Assembly: GCA_009801015.1 (NCBI GenBank)
Contig: VHZZ01006967.1
Coordinates: 8,521-72,520 of the forward strand
Origin: Silene noctiflora
Lineage: Eukaryota; Streptophyta; Magnoliopsida; Caryophyllales; Caryophyllaceae
DNA: 64,000 nt
Reading direction: 5' to 3'
The position numbers and the translations under genes are program-made. The notes under the pieces were generated by a model, which saw only the letters and a program-made list of their open reading frames with translations, was not told the DNA's origin and did no database searches. This document shows positions 11,101 through 22,140 of the stretch, piece after piece. How positions within the stretch are numbered: position 1 is the first letter of the stretch; each line of letters opens with the position of its first letter.

Positions 11101-14100
11101 GCTTGAAACCGACTGGTAACTCATCCTTTGCTAACTCTGGTTTGTCCAACCTTATTTCAACAGGAATATTATCAGGTTAAGCGGATTCTTTTTAGAGATC
11201 TATCAATTGAGTGGCTATCTGTCTTGTCTTCACTACTAGCAGCCCCTTACTTTGTCCACTACTCAAGGATTTACTGAGATTATCTTGCCTCTTAGCTATC
11301 CGGCTAGGTAAGGGAGTTACTGATCTAATTCTTTCTCCGGGAAAGGCTAGCTCATGACGAAACGTTCTTTAATAAAATATTTTAATTAGAAAGCCACTCC
11401 ACTGGTTTGAACTAATGTGAAGAGGAGAGAGAATTGTTAAGTAAGTCTCGTCTTCTCCATAATATCTAGGTAGAAGATATCTCCAACCATGAGCTCTGGT
11501 TCACGGCTAACCGTTGTGGGCCTATAAGACTATAAAAATAGTTGTAGCTCTTGAAGTCTGATCACTATAGGAAAGATTCAAACTGGAAGTTTCTTTTTTA
11601 ATGAAGAGCATACATCCTCATACGCAGCTCCTGGCCGCCTTAACTTTAAATATCCGGAAAGAAAGGTAAATGGCAAGCAGGAAAAAAGGGTGTAACCGGC
11701 AAGATCCGCCTTGAAAGTTGAAACCGGGTGATTATGGGTTTTCAACCATAGCTTTTTACTCTTGTTCTGTAAAGAAGTAAACTTATCCTCCTTTTTTCTG
11801 ATGTCAAGGCGGGGAAAGTTTCCGTACAAGTAAAGCCTTTCTAATAATAAGGAGTTTTTTAATAATTAAGGTAGGTAAGCAGTAAGTTCTCGACTGCAAT
11901 TGAAAAGAGACCATGAAGCCGTAAAAGGATATATAACCAGCCGCTTGAACTAGCCTTGCTCTCGCCTTTTATAAACACTCGCCGTTCCCCATCTTTCTTC
12001 CTCCTACTAGAGCTCTTTCATTCCAGCGCATTAAGTAAAAAACTTTCTAGTCTGTTACTCTAAGCTTGATTGGACGGGTCTCCGCCAACTTCAAAGTTTA
12101 CTTAACTTGGGGAAAAACTTTGTTTAAGTTTTTTCATGCGGCACCCCTACTCTATGAGTTGATACTATACTTTCGCACTCTCCCTTTGGTGGGTCCCTTA
12201 TCGAAGGTTCCCTTATACTTTTTACACTAGTACTAGTAAAGGATGCTTCTAATTTGCATGCTCGACTAATAGAATATGCATATGCAAAACCGGATAAAAG
12301 AGTACATAACATATCCTTTTTAACTCTTTGTTCAAGGTGCAAGTGTCAATCAGGAAAACCCGGAGCTTTGGCAGCGAGAGCTGAAATTCTTCCATTCCAA
12401 GTGTGGCGCTAAGATATATGAGATATCGGATGATTTACCCAAGGATAAATAAGCAAGCAGAAAATAATGCTCCCTACTGCCTTACGCAAGACACTTCTTT
12501 CTTTATCAAATTAATAGTTAAAGTACCACCTTCTTATTGTATGATCGGGGGCACGACTTCGCTCTGGGATATAAACTTGGTCCATTTTAAATTAGATTAG
12601 AATCGTCAAATATGCATATAGTAAGTAAGCTAGGACAAAAAGTAAACGTCCTCTTCTACCTATAATGCTATGTCAGAGATCGCCAATCACCCTGTTAATC
12701 TGCTTTCCACGCTCGTTCCACTATGATGTCTTGTCTAATAGCTGGCTGGATATTCATTTCGTCCGCCAACATAATCTTTTCCTACCCGACAAAACAAAAA
12801 GAAGATCCTTATAAAAAAGGATAAAGTCCGCCCGAACCTTAACAACTATTATTAACTTGGAAGAATAGAACCCAGGCGATATATCTGCTTTCTTTTAAGA
12901 AAAAGGTGAAAAATAATAATAAAAGCCTTGCATTGAGGATTGAAACCCAAGCAAGTTCCAAATAGCAACAAGTAGTTGGATTTTGTTTAATAAATGGAAT
13001 GGAACGAGTAGGTTAGTGAGGAAAGTAGATCCGTGGGACACCTAAAAAGTCGAACGTTCCCGGCCCTACCGGTAGTTTACCGGTTACGACCTATGTTTTT
13101 AAAAAGTAATTTTGCAAAGCTTGGAAATAAATATAAGGGCCGGGAATCCACATTAATCTTTGTTTGGGCATATCTAAGATAATTGTAAGCCCGGGTCTTC
13201 CTCAAGTTCACACGATCTTTGGCTGCTTCTGGGAAACGCGTCCTAGCTAGTAGTAGTTGGGCACGCGTAAGTGCCAGTGCCAGCCTTTGACTATAGAAGA
13301 AAAGTAGAGTAAAAAAGAATCACTTGAGTAAGTGCATTGCACATTCACATTATTCATTAACATCTCATCAAAGGAATTCCTGTTGACCCGAGAGCACTCA
13401 AATAAAAAAAAGAAAATAAAGAAAAGATATGTAACCAACGCTTATTGGGAAATAAAGAGAAACTTTCTTTATATGTCATCATTATATATAGAAAAAGAAA
13501 AATTTATACCTTTATAGGAGTATAACGTGAGTTATAAGCGCTTGCAGCGTTGAATGCGAATGCTTCCGGATTGGGTGAGTAGATAGCTAGTATTAATAGA
13601 AAGGGATTTCGTTGTCCATCCTGCATTATATCGATCCAGCTATAACTTATAACTTATATAAGTAAAGGTCCACTCCTGTACCCCCTTTCTTAAAAAAAAA
13701 ATCTTTTTTCTAGCAAATGGAGAGCCTGTGTACTTCTTCTGCTCGTGTTGTGAACGCCGGCCTAACCCACTAGAAAGCGAGGAACTTCCTAATGAGCTTC
13801 TTCTTATGAGCCGCTTTAATAGTGATAGTTAAAACGAAAAAAAAAAGATTCTTTGCTAAATGACTTGGACAAGGTCTTCCAGATGTGAGTGATGGGGCGA
13901 ACGTTAGACTTATCTTATTCTATATTATTTATACTTTGCTTTATTTTTTTTCTTTCTCGCGGCTGGTTGTAGGATGAAGTACCACACTAGATTGCGGACG
14001 CACCTCACAAGTTCCACAAGAGTTATACAGTTAAAATAGGATGGAAATTTTTTGGAAACTTCTTACGTAGGAGTATCCGAAGGGAAGCGGGCGGGTCGAC

Positions 14101-14456
14101 GAGAGTAAGAATCCTATATTCAATGAATAGTGACGAACAAACCCCGTGATGAGAAAGTTGGTTTTAACGGAATGGTTTAGTATACCTTCCCTGTTTTCGT
14201 GTGGACAGATTGGATCGACTACGCAAGAACGCTCCCTCGGACTGATAGAACGGCTAGACTGGATTGATCGCTTCTCGTGATAGATTCTCATAGAGGAGAT
14301 CCCCACCTATTTAATTATATCATGTCAACACTTCTTCGTTATAGAGGGCCTGGGGCGTCATAGGAAGGAAGCGTCGGAGTAAGCTACCTCGGCTCGAAAG
14401 AAAAGACTAGTTTCAATAAAGTCAACAATATATTTGATAAACAAGAGTAAGCATTC
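8160..14456. other. intergenic DNA, no recognisable gene
   Basis: Six kilobases without a supported gene. Open frames at 8815-9009, 10062-10394 (110 codons, GTG start, Ser/Pro/Leu-rich), 10646-10849, 11578-11829 (minus), 12124-12342 (minus) and 14031-14306 (minus) show no family motif. No tRNA cloverleaf or intron boundary was found. Short A and T runs and tata-type stretches are common. Confidence 0.45.
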
Positions 14457-14535
14457 GCGGGAACAGGAATGCTGATCATTGACGAAAGCCTTTTTTTTAT
14501 ACTTTGATACGGGTTACCGGCGGTCGATACCCGAA
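14457..14535 (+). repeat. dispersed repeat, pair of 18875-18973
   Basis: The segment gcgggaacaggaatg, then gatcattgacgaaagc, and then ttaccggcggtcgatacccg has a diverged counterpart at 18875-18973 in the same order and orientation: gcgggttcaggaatg, aattgatgaaagc and ttaccgccggtcgatagccg. The middle differs in length (about 20 bases shorter here). A 116-codon open frame (14479-14829, TTG start) begins inside it but has no recognised motif. Confidence 0.4.
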
Positions 14536-14829
14536 CCCGCTCGTAGAGGCGCGAGTCACAAAGGCTCTTTTTCCAGGATTGCTTCCACTTTAGAATTTAA
14601 GTTACGAACCTTACCAAATAAAAACAAAGTCAAACCAGTGATAAACATACATTACATATATGTATATGAAAATCTAACCAAAAGACAGGAATTAACTAGA
14701 ACATCGAAACGGGTAAGCCTCGTCAAAAGTCAAAAGAATGAGGCGAGTCAGCTATTGGCAATACTAACATGCGTTGGAGAGAGCGTAACGCTTGATGGGC
14801 GTAACGCGGACAGGCATTTCAAGCAATAG

Positions 14830-16600
14830 GGTGTCAAACCAACCAACAACAGTGGTTTCATGCCAATCTGTTCTCAAGAAGCGTACCTAACTCTAGGAAA
14901 TTCCGCCTAAGAGATCAGAAATCACCCTTTACTGATGAGCAAGCAATCCATAGAAAAGACGAAATCTACTCTATTTTTTTTATTAGGGCCGTCCTCTCTT
15001 AATTAGGGGAGATCCACTTACTCACTAGCCTGACTCCTTTGGTTTGGTCTTTTGGAAATCAGTCGTTTTACGCAATTTCTGGTTCGACCCATTCAAGCAT
15101 TTTTTTTACGAAGTTGCTTCCTTTGCTTTCAGTGTACCTCGAGGACAGGTTCCCGGTTATACTATAACAAGGAAAAGTTAATCTTTATTGATCTTAAGAC
15201 TGTCTCCATCATAAGCTTTCCCAGTGTGCTCGTTGGCATCAATTTTCATTCGGGACTGCCTCAATTGCACCGGCTTCTACCTCTGAATGGACAGCTTTAC
15301 CATTTTATTCATCATCAGCTTAAACCGCTTTCTTTATAAGATTGGAAACGAGATACTCTTAATTAGAACAGGATGCTGCAGCCTTTATATACCTTTATAA
15401 TAGGGTAAAATCATTAGATTTAGGGGCGAGTGTATTAGTATGCTAACAGGAGTAAGCTTGTCTTTGTATTAGTTTAGTATTATAATAAGTTTTTTATGAA
15501 AAGGTTCTTTATAGCAGCTTGTTGAGCGGCGCTAGCGAAAAGAAAGGAAATGGACTCGAATTAGAAAAAAAAAAGAGAAGTCAAAGGCAAAGTGCGTTAG
15601 CTGAACTATATAGTGGATGGGGCCAAAGCCTTTTCACGAGAATTAAGAATAAACATAAAGGAAGGTCCGTCGAATGGCAAATGAAGTAGCATCAGGCAGG
15701 ACCAGTTGATCCACAAGACAAAATAAAGAGAAAAGGTTGATGGGTGGACAAGACTAAGCAGGTATCTCAATCTTCCGTCTACTCTTTATGAGAATGCAGT
15801 CCTTTTTTTCTCATTCCTCAGAATGCATCTCAGGGTTTGGCGGATGATTGGTCTTGCGGCTTATTCCAACACAAATAGGTAACGAATAATTTTCTTTGGG
15901 GGGAAGCGCCGGAATGAAGTGAAGGATGGGCTGAATCAAGCTAGTAAACTTCCTCACGTACACGCGCTCCAGAGCCTTGATAAAAGGAAGAAGGGCGGGC
16001 CGGCCTATCTTTCACCCTCATCCCAAGTGGGCAATCCGCTTAATAATTCGAACAAGGGACAAGCTCTTCTCCAGTCTTTCTAACCCCATTGCATTTTGCC
16101 CCAATCCTAGTATTAAAATTAAAAAATTGGAATTGGATAAAACCCTCTTTCTTATAAATTGTGGTTGAACTCAGCTGAGACCGAGAAAAAAATAAAGTTC
16201 TTTAAACCTGGGGCAAAGCCCAACCTTCCTACCAAACTTCTGTCTTTTTGATCGACTCTTCCCTTGAACTAGAGGCTGAATAAGAATTAGTAGCGGGTAA
16301 CTTTGATGCGAAATAGATTACTGTCTTCCAGCCCAATGTCTTAACCATTTTGATTTGCCGAGTAGCGAAGTTAAATAAAAATAACGCAGTAGTTATAAAG
16401 CCGGAGTTCTTAATTAAGAAAGCAGTGCTTTAGTTCAGTTAGTCTGACATTTAGGGTGTTCAGTTTTTTTTTTAAGCTGACCAAGTACCAGGCGCACTTA
16501 TGAGCATTAAGCCCGTCTCACAGGCGGAGACTGCCCTTTAGCATAGCTCCCGGTAGCTAGCTTTTCTTTTTGATTGATTTCGGCCTTTGCTTATTTAGAA
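14830..16600. other. intergenic DNA, nothing recognised
   Basis: No gene was seen. Open frames at 15052-15339 and 15977-16168 lack recognisable motifs. Short repeats such as aacaaggagtaagc recur but are too small to assign. Confidence 0.45.
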
Positions 16601-16617
16601 GCCAACTTTGGTTGAGC

Positions 16618-16645
16618 TTTCGTTCATGACTTTCTCCTTTCCTTA
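16618..16645 (-). other. leader-like element AGGAGAAAG plus ATG
   Basis: The minus strand reads aaaggagaaagtcATGAAC, then an 11-codon frame (MNESSTKVGF). It resembles the leaders at 24.68 and 59.92 kb (AGGAGAAAG, two or three bases, ATG), with one base fewer before the ATG. It may be a third fragment of the same leader or a coincidence. Confidence 0.2.
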
Positions 16646-18086
16646 TAATAACAAGGAGTAAGCTTTCTTTGCTTTGAAATCCCTAATTTCAATCAAATTG
16701 CTGTTCTACATCCCCAGTTTCAAAAGCTGCATACACCTCAGCGAGTGAACTCGGTTTCTCTTCTCCCTTACCTTAATTCGTGAGTCTGAAAGAGGCTCGA
16801 CCGGAAGAGTTGGCCCATTAGAAGCTTAGAGTAAGATAGGACGTATCTACTCAAATTATAGGTCTTTCCGAGAAAAAAGCAGGGCTTCGCGCCTTGCTTG
16901 TCTATACACCAGAGGCAGACCCGGCTTATTTAACAGCAGCAGGATCGGCCCCAACTTTGAACAGAGCTTCTCGTTATTTTAAGTTCAAAAAGAATCGCAA
17001 GCCCAGCCACGGATACTAAGATTTTTTCCGTGTTCAACTCTTTCGTTTCGTATTTAGTAATTGTAAAAGGGGGCTGGACCAATATCCACAGGTTTTGCGC
17101 GAACAAGCGAAAGATAAGAAACGCACAGTAGGGCCCGTGGAATGTTCTGACTTCCAGGGAACCCCTTCTTTAACAACAAGGGTGCATTCTATGGCTTAAG
17201 AGTAGATACCACCTATTTTAAAAAGGGACTGGTTTGTCTATGTCTATATAATAGGTAAACTGAGTCCACTTCTACCAATACCTAGGAAGGAAAAGAAAAG
17301 GATTAACCGCTGTATGATACTGATCGTGAAGTCTTTACCTCGGGAAATTGAAACACGACCAACAGCTCCAGGTTACTACCCGCAGTCCTACATAAAGAAA
17401 GAGAATGTAACGCTTAAAATTAAAGTAGATGGGATTTGCTAAAGTCACGGAATCAAAAAGCTCCCCCATAAGCTAGGGCTTACATAACATAACAGAGGAG
17501 CATTTCTTAATAGATCAAGAGGTTCCGCGCGAAAGTATAGAAAGTATAAGATTTCGGAAGATGTCTCAGAACAAAAGAATAAAAAAAAAAAGAATGGTCA
17601 GGTCTATCCCAAAAGATGACGAGAGTCGTCCCGAGATAGTCCGACGAGTCAGAGGGGCAGGCGCTGCCTTGTCTTCATCTTGATATTGAACAGAGTCAGA
17701 CCATCACACTTATGTCATGTAGAGGCAAGCATTACCAAATAGAACAACTAGAGCGGGAGAATCCTCAAAAGAAGCAGGGGTTCTTGGGTCTTCAGAATAT
17801 AGTTGTTAAGGAGGGAGATTGACCTTGCCCCCTTCCAAAGTGATACAGAGCAATAGTAAAAACTATTTCCTAAAAAGGAGACATATAAAGGAAAAAACAT
17901 TTGCATGACGCCGAAGAATCATTTCCAAGCTGCTAGTGGTGATGAAAAGAAGGGTCCCCAAAAAGAAATAGATAGAAGCAGTTTACTCTTTACTTGGATA
18001 AGACTTGTATAATCTAATTGGGAACCTTTAGATACTTCGGGGGTTTCATTCCTCTCGGATCTTTTAGACCCTCTCTTTTCTTTTAA
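16646..18086. other. intergenic DNA, nothing recognised
   Basis: No gene was seen. The phrase gaatgttctgacttccagggaacccc near 17140 has weak echoes near 3932 and 26509, again pointing to dispersed short repeats. Confidence 0.45.
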
Positions 18087-18392
18087 AATTTACTCTTTTG
18101 GTATAGGAAGTTTGATGAAGATTATCATTTGGATAGACAATGCCAAGGGCGGATCTATTGTTTGGGCCTTTCTTTCGATCATCAGCAACTGGCGGCAATC
18201 TTGCTTCTTGGACTTCATTTTCATCTTCATGATAAACTTAATGTTCAACTACCCTTTGTATGGTATGGGAATCCTTCTTCCAGATCCATAGCCGGAGATT
18301 CCAGAGCGTCTCATTCCCCTTCTCCTGACTCCCGAAGGGACCCAAATGCTTTGCCCTTTTCCTGTACTCCTTCCTTGTCCCTTGGATCGTAA
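18087..18392 (+). CDS. hypothetical open frame, 101 codons, unknown
   Basis: Open from 18087 to a TAA at 18390, without an ATG. The middle is strikingly protein-like: KFDEDYHLDRQCQGRIYC, then SFDHQQLAAILLLGLHFH, then a Ser/Pro/Arg-rich tail. A second plus-strand frame starting at an ATG at 18115 (MKIIIWIDNAKGG) is also open for 59 codons and hydrophobic, so the local composition keeps several frames open. No family is recognised. It might be a fossil of transferred coding DNA. Confidence 0.2.
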   Translation, partial: NLLFWYRKFDEDYHLDRQCQGRIYCLGLSFDHQQLAAILLLGLHFHLHDKLNVQLPFVWYGNPSSRSIAGDSRASHSPSPDSRRDPNALPFSCTPSLSLGS

Positions 18393-18874
18393 ACGGGGAC
18401 TGCATGCAACTACTACGTCTACTGCTGCCCCGGCCCCAACGCATGCCTTTTGCTTCAATACGCTACCTATTCTAAAAAAAATACTTCGTTAAGTAAACAA
18501 AGAGGCTTTGCAAGGGGATTCCCTTTTTATTCAAAGGAAGGAGCTGCTTGTCAATTTTATAGTTATAGGACATTTTTTTGGTAAAACGGCCCGTGAGGTT
18601 TATTCCTCCTCAAAAAAAGAAGAACGAAGCAGAGGTAAGACAGGCAGAAAAAATTCCCAAAGTTCTCCGGAAAGACTTCAACTCACATTTATGTAAAATC
18701 GTATATAATTAAGAAGCGAGTGAAATTAATGACTTATACGAGGGGGCTGGGCTCGTCGAGTAGACTTTTTCTTTCCAATCTATTTGTTCGGGGGGCGCGC
18801 TCGATTGGTCGATCAGCTGTATGCAAGCTAACTTTTTTTGAAAAAAAGGCTTAAAAAAAAGATTGTACATCTTG

Positions 18875-18973
18875 AGCGGGTTCAGGAATGGTAATTGATG
18901 AAAGCGCTGTTACAGTTACGGGAGGTGTAAACAATTTCTTTTGTCCAGTAAATTACCGCCGGTCGATAGCCGC
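18875..18973 (+). repeat. dispersed repeat, pair of 14457-14535
   Basis: Diverged counterpart of the 14.46 kb segment, with matching blocks at both ends (gcggg..caggaatg and ttaccgccggtcgatagccg) and extra bases in the middle. The shared cggtcgata core also occurs near 26286. Confidence 0.4.
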
Positions 18974-19342
18974 CTAGCCCATATATATAATATAGTATCT
19001 CAAGGTCAAGCAAAGCTGTCCTACGAGTCCAAAGAATCTTTCCATCATCAACAGGAGCATCCACTTCGATTTCATCTTCATGTTCAACTAAGCCATCCGG
19101 GAAGACTCTTTTTTTCAGAATCCTATGTTAGGTAATGACTCATTCTACGAAGTACCCTTTCTTCCGGACCGGATCCCGATCATACTTTTCATAGGGGTCT
19201 CACGAAAGCACAAGCAATGCTTAACCTATTTACTCCTGACTTTCGCTGACGTAATTAAACTGCGAATGTGACCCAAGAAAAAAATCTGACTGGACAGGTA
19301 CAGCCCTTCTTTCTGATCTTGTGACCAAGCATTGCCTTGATA

Positions 19343-19368
19343 AGTCATCACCAACTACTAGCTAATCA
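19343..19368 (+). repeat. exact 26-base dispersed repeat, copy 1
   Basis: The block from agtcatcacc to tagctaatca is identical to 52885-52910 in the same orientation. Flanking bases differ at once on both sides. In the other copy the block supplies the last codons (VITNY) and stop of a 110-codon open frame. Here no comparable frame leads into it. Confidence 0.85.
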
Positions 19369-20389
19369 CCCCCCTTCCCCTGTATTTGTCGAAAACTCCT
19401 GTCTTGTAAGACTGGTGTCCTTCCCGTCCTTGCGCTTTCATCACTTTTTTCCAGAGCCTGTGGGTTTGATTCTATTGCATCTAAAAGCCAGTACATAACT
19501 GACTTAACTCCCGACTTAGTTGATTCGCCGACCACCGCTGCGCAGTTAGTAGCATGTCCCGGGGCAGAAGCAGAAATACTCGAAACCTCGGTAAGACGGG
19601 AAAGACCAATCTCGGGAGCAGGAGAAGGGGAAGGGCGCTAGCAAGCTAGGACCAGAGGCTGCTGGATTAATTTCCGGATGGAATAGCCAGTATGGCCTTT
19701 ACCATATTTTTATCTTTAATGTGATGTGATAAGCAATGAGTCCTCGGCCCTCTCTTTAGTAGTTATGAAAGAAGCGCTCTCATTCCGCTGCTAGGTAAGC
19801 CCCATTAATAATAAGAAAAGAAATTATAAATTAATTCTAAATCTAAATAGGAATTTTTATGCCTAAGATTAATACACGTTATGGGTCCATCTCGATCGAG
19901 CCTTATACTTATATGAAAAGTCAAAGAAAAAGCATTTCCGGTTGAAGAAAGGGTTGCGGGATTGGCTCGACCTTCTAAAGGCAAGGAAGGGTATCGGACA
20001 ATAAATACCTGCTTCGCTTATAACTCGAACCTTGAAAGATCATAATCGTTTCGCGCGCTGCACTCTCGCTTTTCAAAGCCCAGAACGAAACGCAATGGCA
20101 CGAGCTCTTGTCGAAGATAGACTCTTTCATTTAACTCATTGAGTAGCCGCTCTCTTTGATCGAACTTCTTAGATAAGTGTACCCGTACTGAAGCTGATTT
20201 TAGGAAAAGCTTTCCTTTTACCCACTTAAGTAGAAGGATCAACCGCAGTTACTTTTAAATCATTAATCAGAAACTGCAGGTCCCGGTAAAGCATCTTTTT
20301 TTTTTCACCGGGTGAAAGAGCAGCTGGAGTGAAAGCCACTGCCTGGAGTTTGCGGGCATGTCCACGATTGCTACAAGTTCCTGTCTTAG

Positions 20390-20491
20390 CTTATTAACCT
20401 AGTAATCTTTCTGGTACCAGTAGATCTTGCGGACGATGAAGCAGCTGTTTACTCGAGATTTTCAAAGTCCAATAGCAATCATTGAACCCAA
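20390..20491 (+). other. coding-like island LADDEAAV, 33 codons
   Basis: Open frame reading LINLVIFLVPVDLADDEAAV, then YSRFSKSNSNH and a stop. VPVDLADDEAAV matches the style of other islands (EDEDEAV at 3.97 kb, VPVDSAVDE at 62.8 kb). Immediately upstream, another frame reads AAGVKATAWSLRACP and then LLQVPVLAY. No start codon and no known family. Confidence 0.25.
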
Positions 20492-20505
20492 CTTGGCCAA
20501 TTTAG

Positions 20506-20718
20506 AAAGAAAAATCTTTTGATCCAAATATCAAAGAAGTTGTTCAACCAGTCCTTTCCCTTTCTACTCCACCACTTGCTATTGACACAGCTCTTTCTGT
20601 TCGGCATAAATACAGCCCCCTTTTCGCCGTAGCGATCACTCTTCCATTCTGTTTTCTACCATATTTCACACGAATATCTAATGCTAAGAATAAGATCAAC
20701 AAAGATCTATCCGATTAA
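20506..20718 (+). other. coding-like open frame, 70 codons, PLAIDTALSV
   Basis: Open from 20506 to a TAA at 20716, with no ATG near the start. It begins KEKSFDPNIKEVVQPVLSLS, continues TPPLAIDTALSVRHKYSPL, has a short hydrophobic stretch (FAVAITLPFCFLPYF) and ends RISNAKNKINKDLSD. PLAIDTALSV pairs with PLAVDTALSI at 5.0 kb (minus). SFD matches the FD-centred motif of the other islands. It is probably a remnant of a once-translated sequence; the protein is unidentified. Confidence 0.3.
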
Positions 20719-20868
20719 TTTGAAGGGCCTGTGATACATTTATATCTAATAAAGGAGACTCACTTTTTTTTTTCTCGAATATTCAACCGTGGCTTCCTTA
20801 ACCATAGCCTTTCCAGACATGCATTTTAATCACTGCTAAAAGAATAGAAAAAGAGTGCTTTTTACCAA

Positions 20869-21099
20869 ATGTTCGGAGGAATTGGGAAAGAGAAGTTACC
20901 GAACGATGAGAGAAGAAAGTTGGCTTTGAAAAGAAAAGACCCCCGCAAAGCTCCGGGTCAACCACCAAATAGGATTCATCTATTTTTCTCTCAGAAGTTT
21001 CTTCCCCATCTGGGTAAGGATTGGAAATCTCGTCAAATTTCTTTAGACATTTTGAGCGATATTACTACTTTATTTGCCCTACTTATTAATATGAGTTAA
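20869..21099 (+). CDS. hypothetical ORF, 76 codons, basic
   Basis: ATG-started frame beginning MFGGIGKEKLPNDERRK, then LALKRKDPRKAPGQPPN, then HLFFSQKFLPHLGKDW and a hydrophobic end. The basic, Pro/Lys-rich first half and orderly ends make it one of the more plausible small ORFs. It lies 150 bases after the island at 20506-20718 on the same strand. No family is recognised and no leader motif is visible. Confidence 0.22.
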   Translation: MFGGIGKEKLPNDERRKLALKRKDPRKAPGQPPNRIHLFFSQKFLPHLGKDWKSRQISLDILSDITTLFALLINMS

Positions 21100-21314
21100 T
21101 ATAGGAAGGCTTTTAAGGGAAGGGGAGGACGATTCGATGAACGATTTTACATCAATATCGGGACTTCGATCCCGGTCTAAAGAGGGCTCGTTATCGGCAC
21201 ATTGCCTTGCCTACTCTTTTAACTCTTTTAATAGGACATCCAGGTTGAAGGCCTGTCTTCTATCTAAGCTGGATTGAACTAAGCTCTCTCCTTAGGTTCA
21301 ATTAGGAATTAGAT

Positions 21315-21572
21315 TCAATTATAGATGAGAAGAGAGTCCTTTTGGTCTATCTTACTTAGGCGCAACGACCCTTCGCGATCCTGAAGCCTCAAACTCGGGT
21401 TCCATTTTTGTTTTTGTGGACGAGCAAGCCGAAGGCCTGTTTTAAGTCTAAATAGCTGATGAACCGGCTTTTGAGAATGTCGAGGCATAAGTGGCTTACG
21501 TGTCAGATCTATCACCCCCTCTCCCCTTGGTCGAGCTATTTCATAACCAACAACTGGCAGTCTTAGTCTCAT
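21315..21572 (-). CDS. hypothetical ORF, 85 codons, Arg/Leu-rich
   Basis: A complete ATG-to-TGA frame on the minus strand: MRLRLPVVGYEIARPRGEG, then VIDLTRKPLMPRHSQKPVH, then RLKTGLRLARPQKQKW and a tail ending in SLLIYN. High positive charge would suit a nucleic-acid or ribosome binding protein, but I do not recognise it as any plant mitochondrial ribosomal protein. It is one of the better ORF candidates by composition. Transcription evidence would decide. Confidence 0.25.
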   Translation of the reverse strand: MRLRLPVVGYEIARPRGEGVIDLTRKPLMPRHSQKPVHQLFRLKTGLRLARPQKQKWNPSLRLQDREGSLRLSKIDQKDSLLIYN

Positions 21573-21873
21573 TTTCAGAACAAGAGCACTACACTAAGAA
21601 GGCAGTTTCGGCCGTTCCCGATCTATTAGTCTAAGAAAACTAAGCCTCATAAGTTTCAGATCCAGGAGACTTTAATAAAAACAAGTCAAAGAACTGGAAG
21701 ACGAAGTCAAAGTGCCAGGCTGTTCATGAAGACTCATAAGCTGCGAAGCAGGTTTTGCTGTTGGAGAAAGGATAAAGGGGGCCAATTAGAATTAGATAAG
21801 AAAAAAAGCTCTATCTAAATTGCTTGTTTGTGGATCCGAGAAGCTACGAAATACGGCTCTTGCATTCTACTAA

Positions 21874-22140
21874 TTAGAAGCATTCTATATTTCTTTTATA
21901 ATGATTAAGGCAGGGTTTTTACCACCAGTTTCATTCCTAAACGCCCCGGGAGTTCTTGACGTCAATCCAGCTTTTGCTGATGTTGGTAAGGAAGGAGCCA
22001 AGGTAGAACTTTCACTGGAAGACCTATAACTGTCAGACCTAGGACTCTCAGAAGACAGAGTCGATGCAGGCACAGCCGAAGGCGATTCCAACGAAGTAGC
22101 CGATGATGCAGCTTTTGATGCTCCAGTTTTGTGGATATGA
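21874..22140 (+). other. coding-like island FDAPVL, ATG 21901, interrupted
   Basis: Open from 21874, with an ATG at 21901. It reads IKAGFLPPVSFLNAPGVLDV and NPAFADVGKEGAKVELSLED to a TAA at 22027-22029. The same frame then continues LSDLGLSEDRVDAGTAEGDS and NEVADDAAFDAPVLW to a TGA at 22138. It is very acidic and Ala-rich. FDAPVL is matched by FDAPAL on the minus strand near 23.1 kb with synonymous-type differences. The minus strand is also open (Ser-rich, 68 codons), but that is the expected shadow of Asp/Ala codons. Confidence 0.3.

Larger units (their letters stand above)
18400..20389. other. intergenic DNA with two short dispersed repeats
   Basis: No gene was recognised. It holds the second copy of the 14.46 kb repeat (18875-18973) and one copy of an exact 26-base repeat (19343-19368). 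A 28-codon ATG frame at about 19860 (MPKINTRYGSIS) and an Arg/Leu-rich minus frame at 20018-20242 have no known match. Confidence 0.45.
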
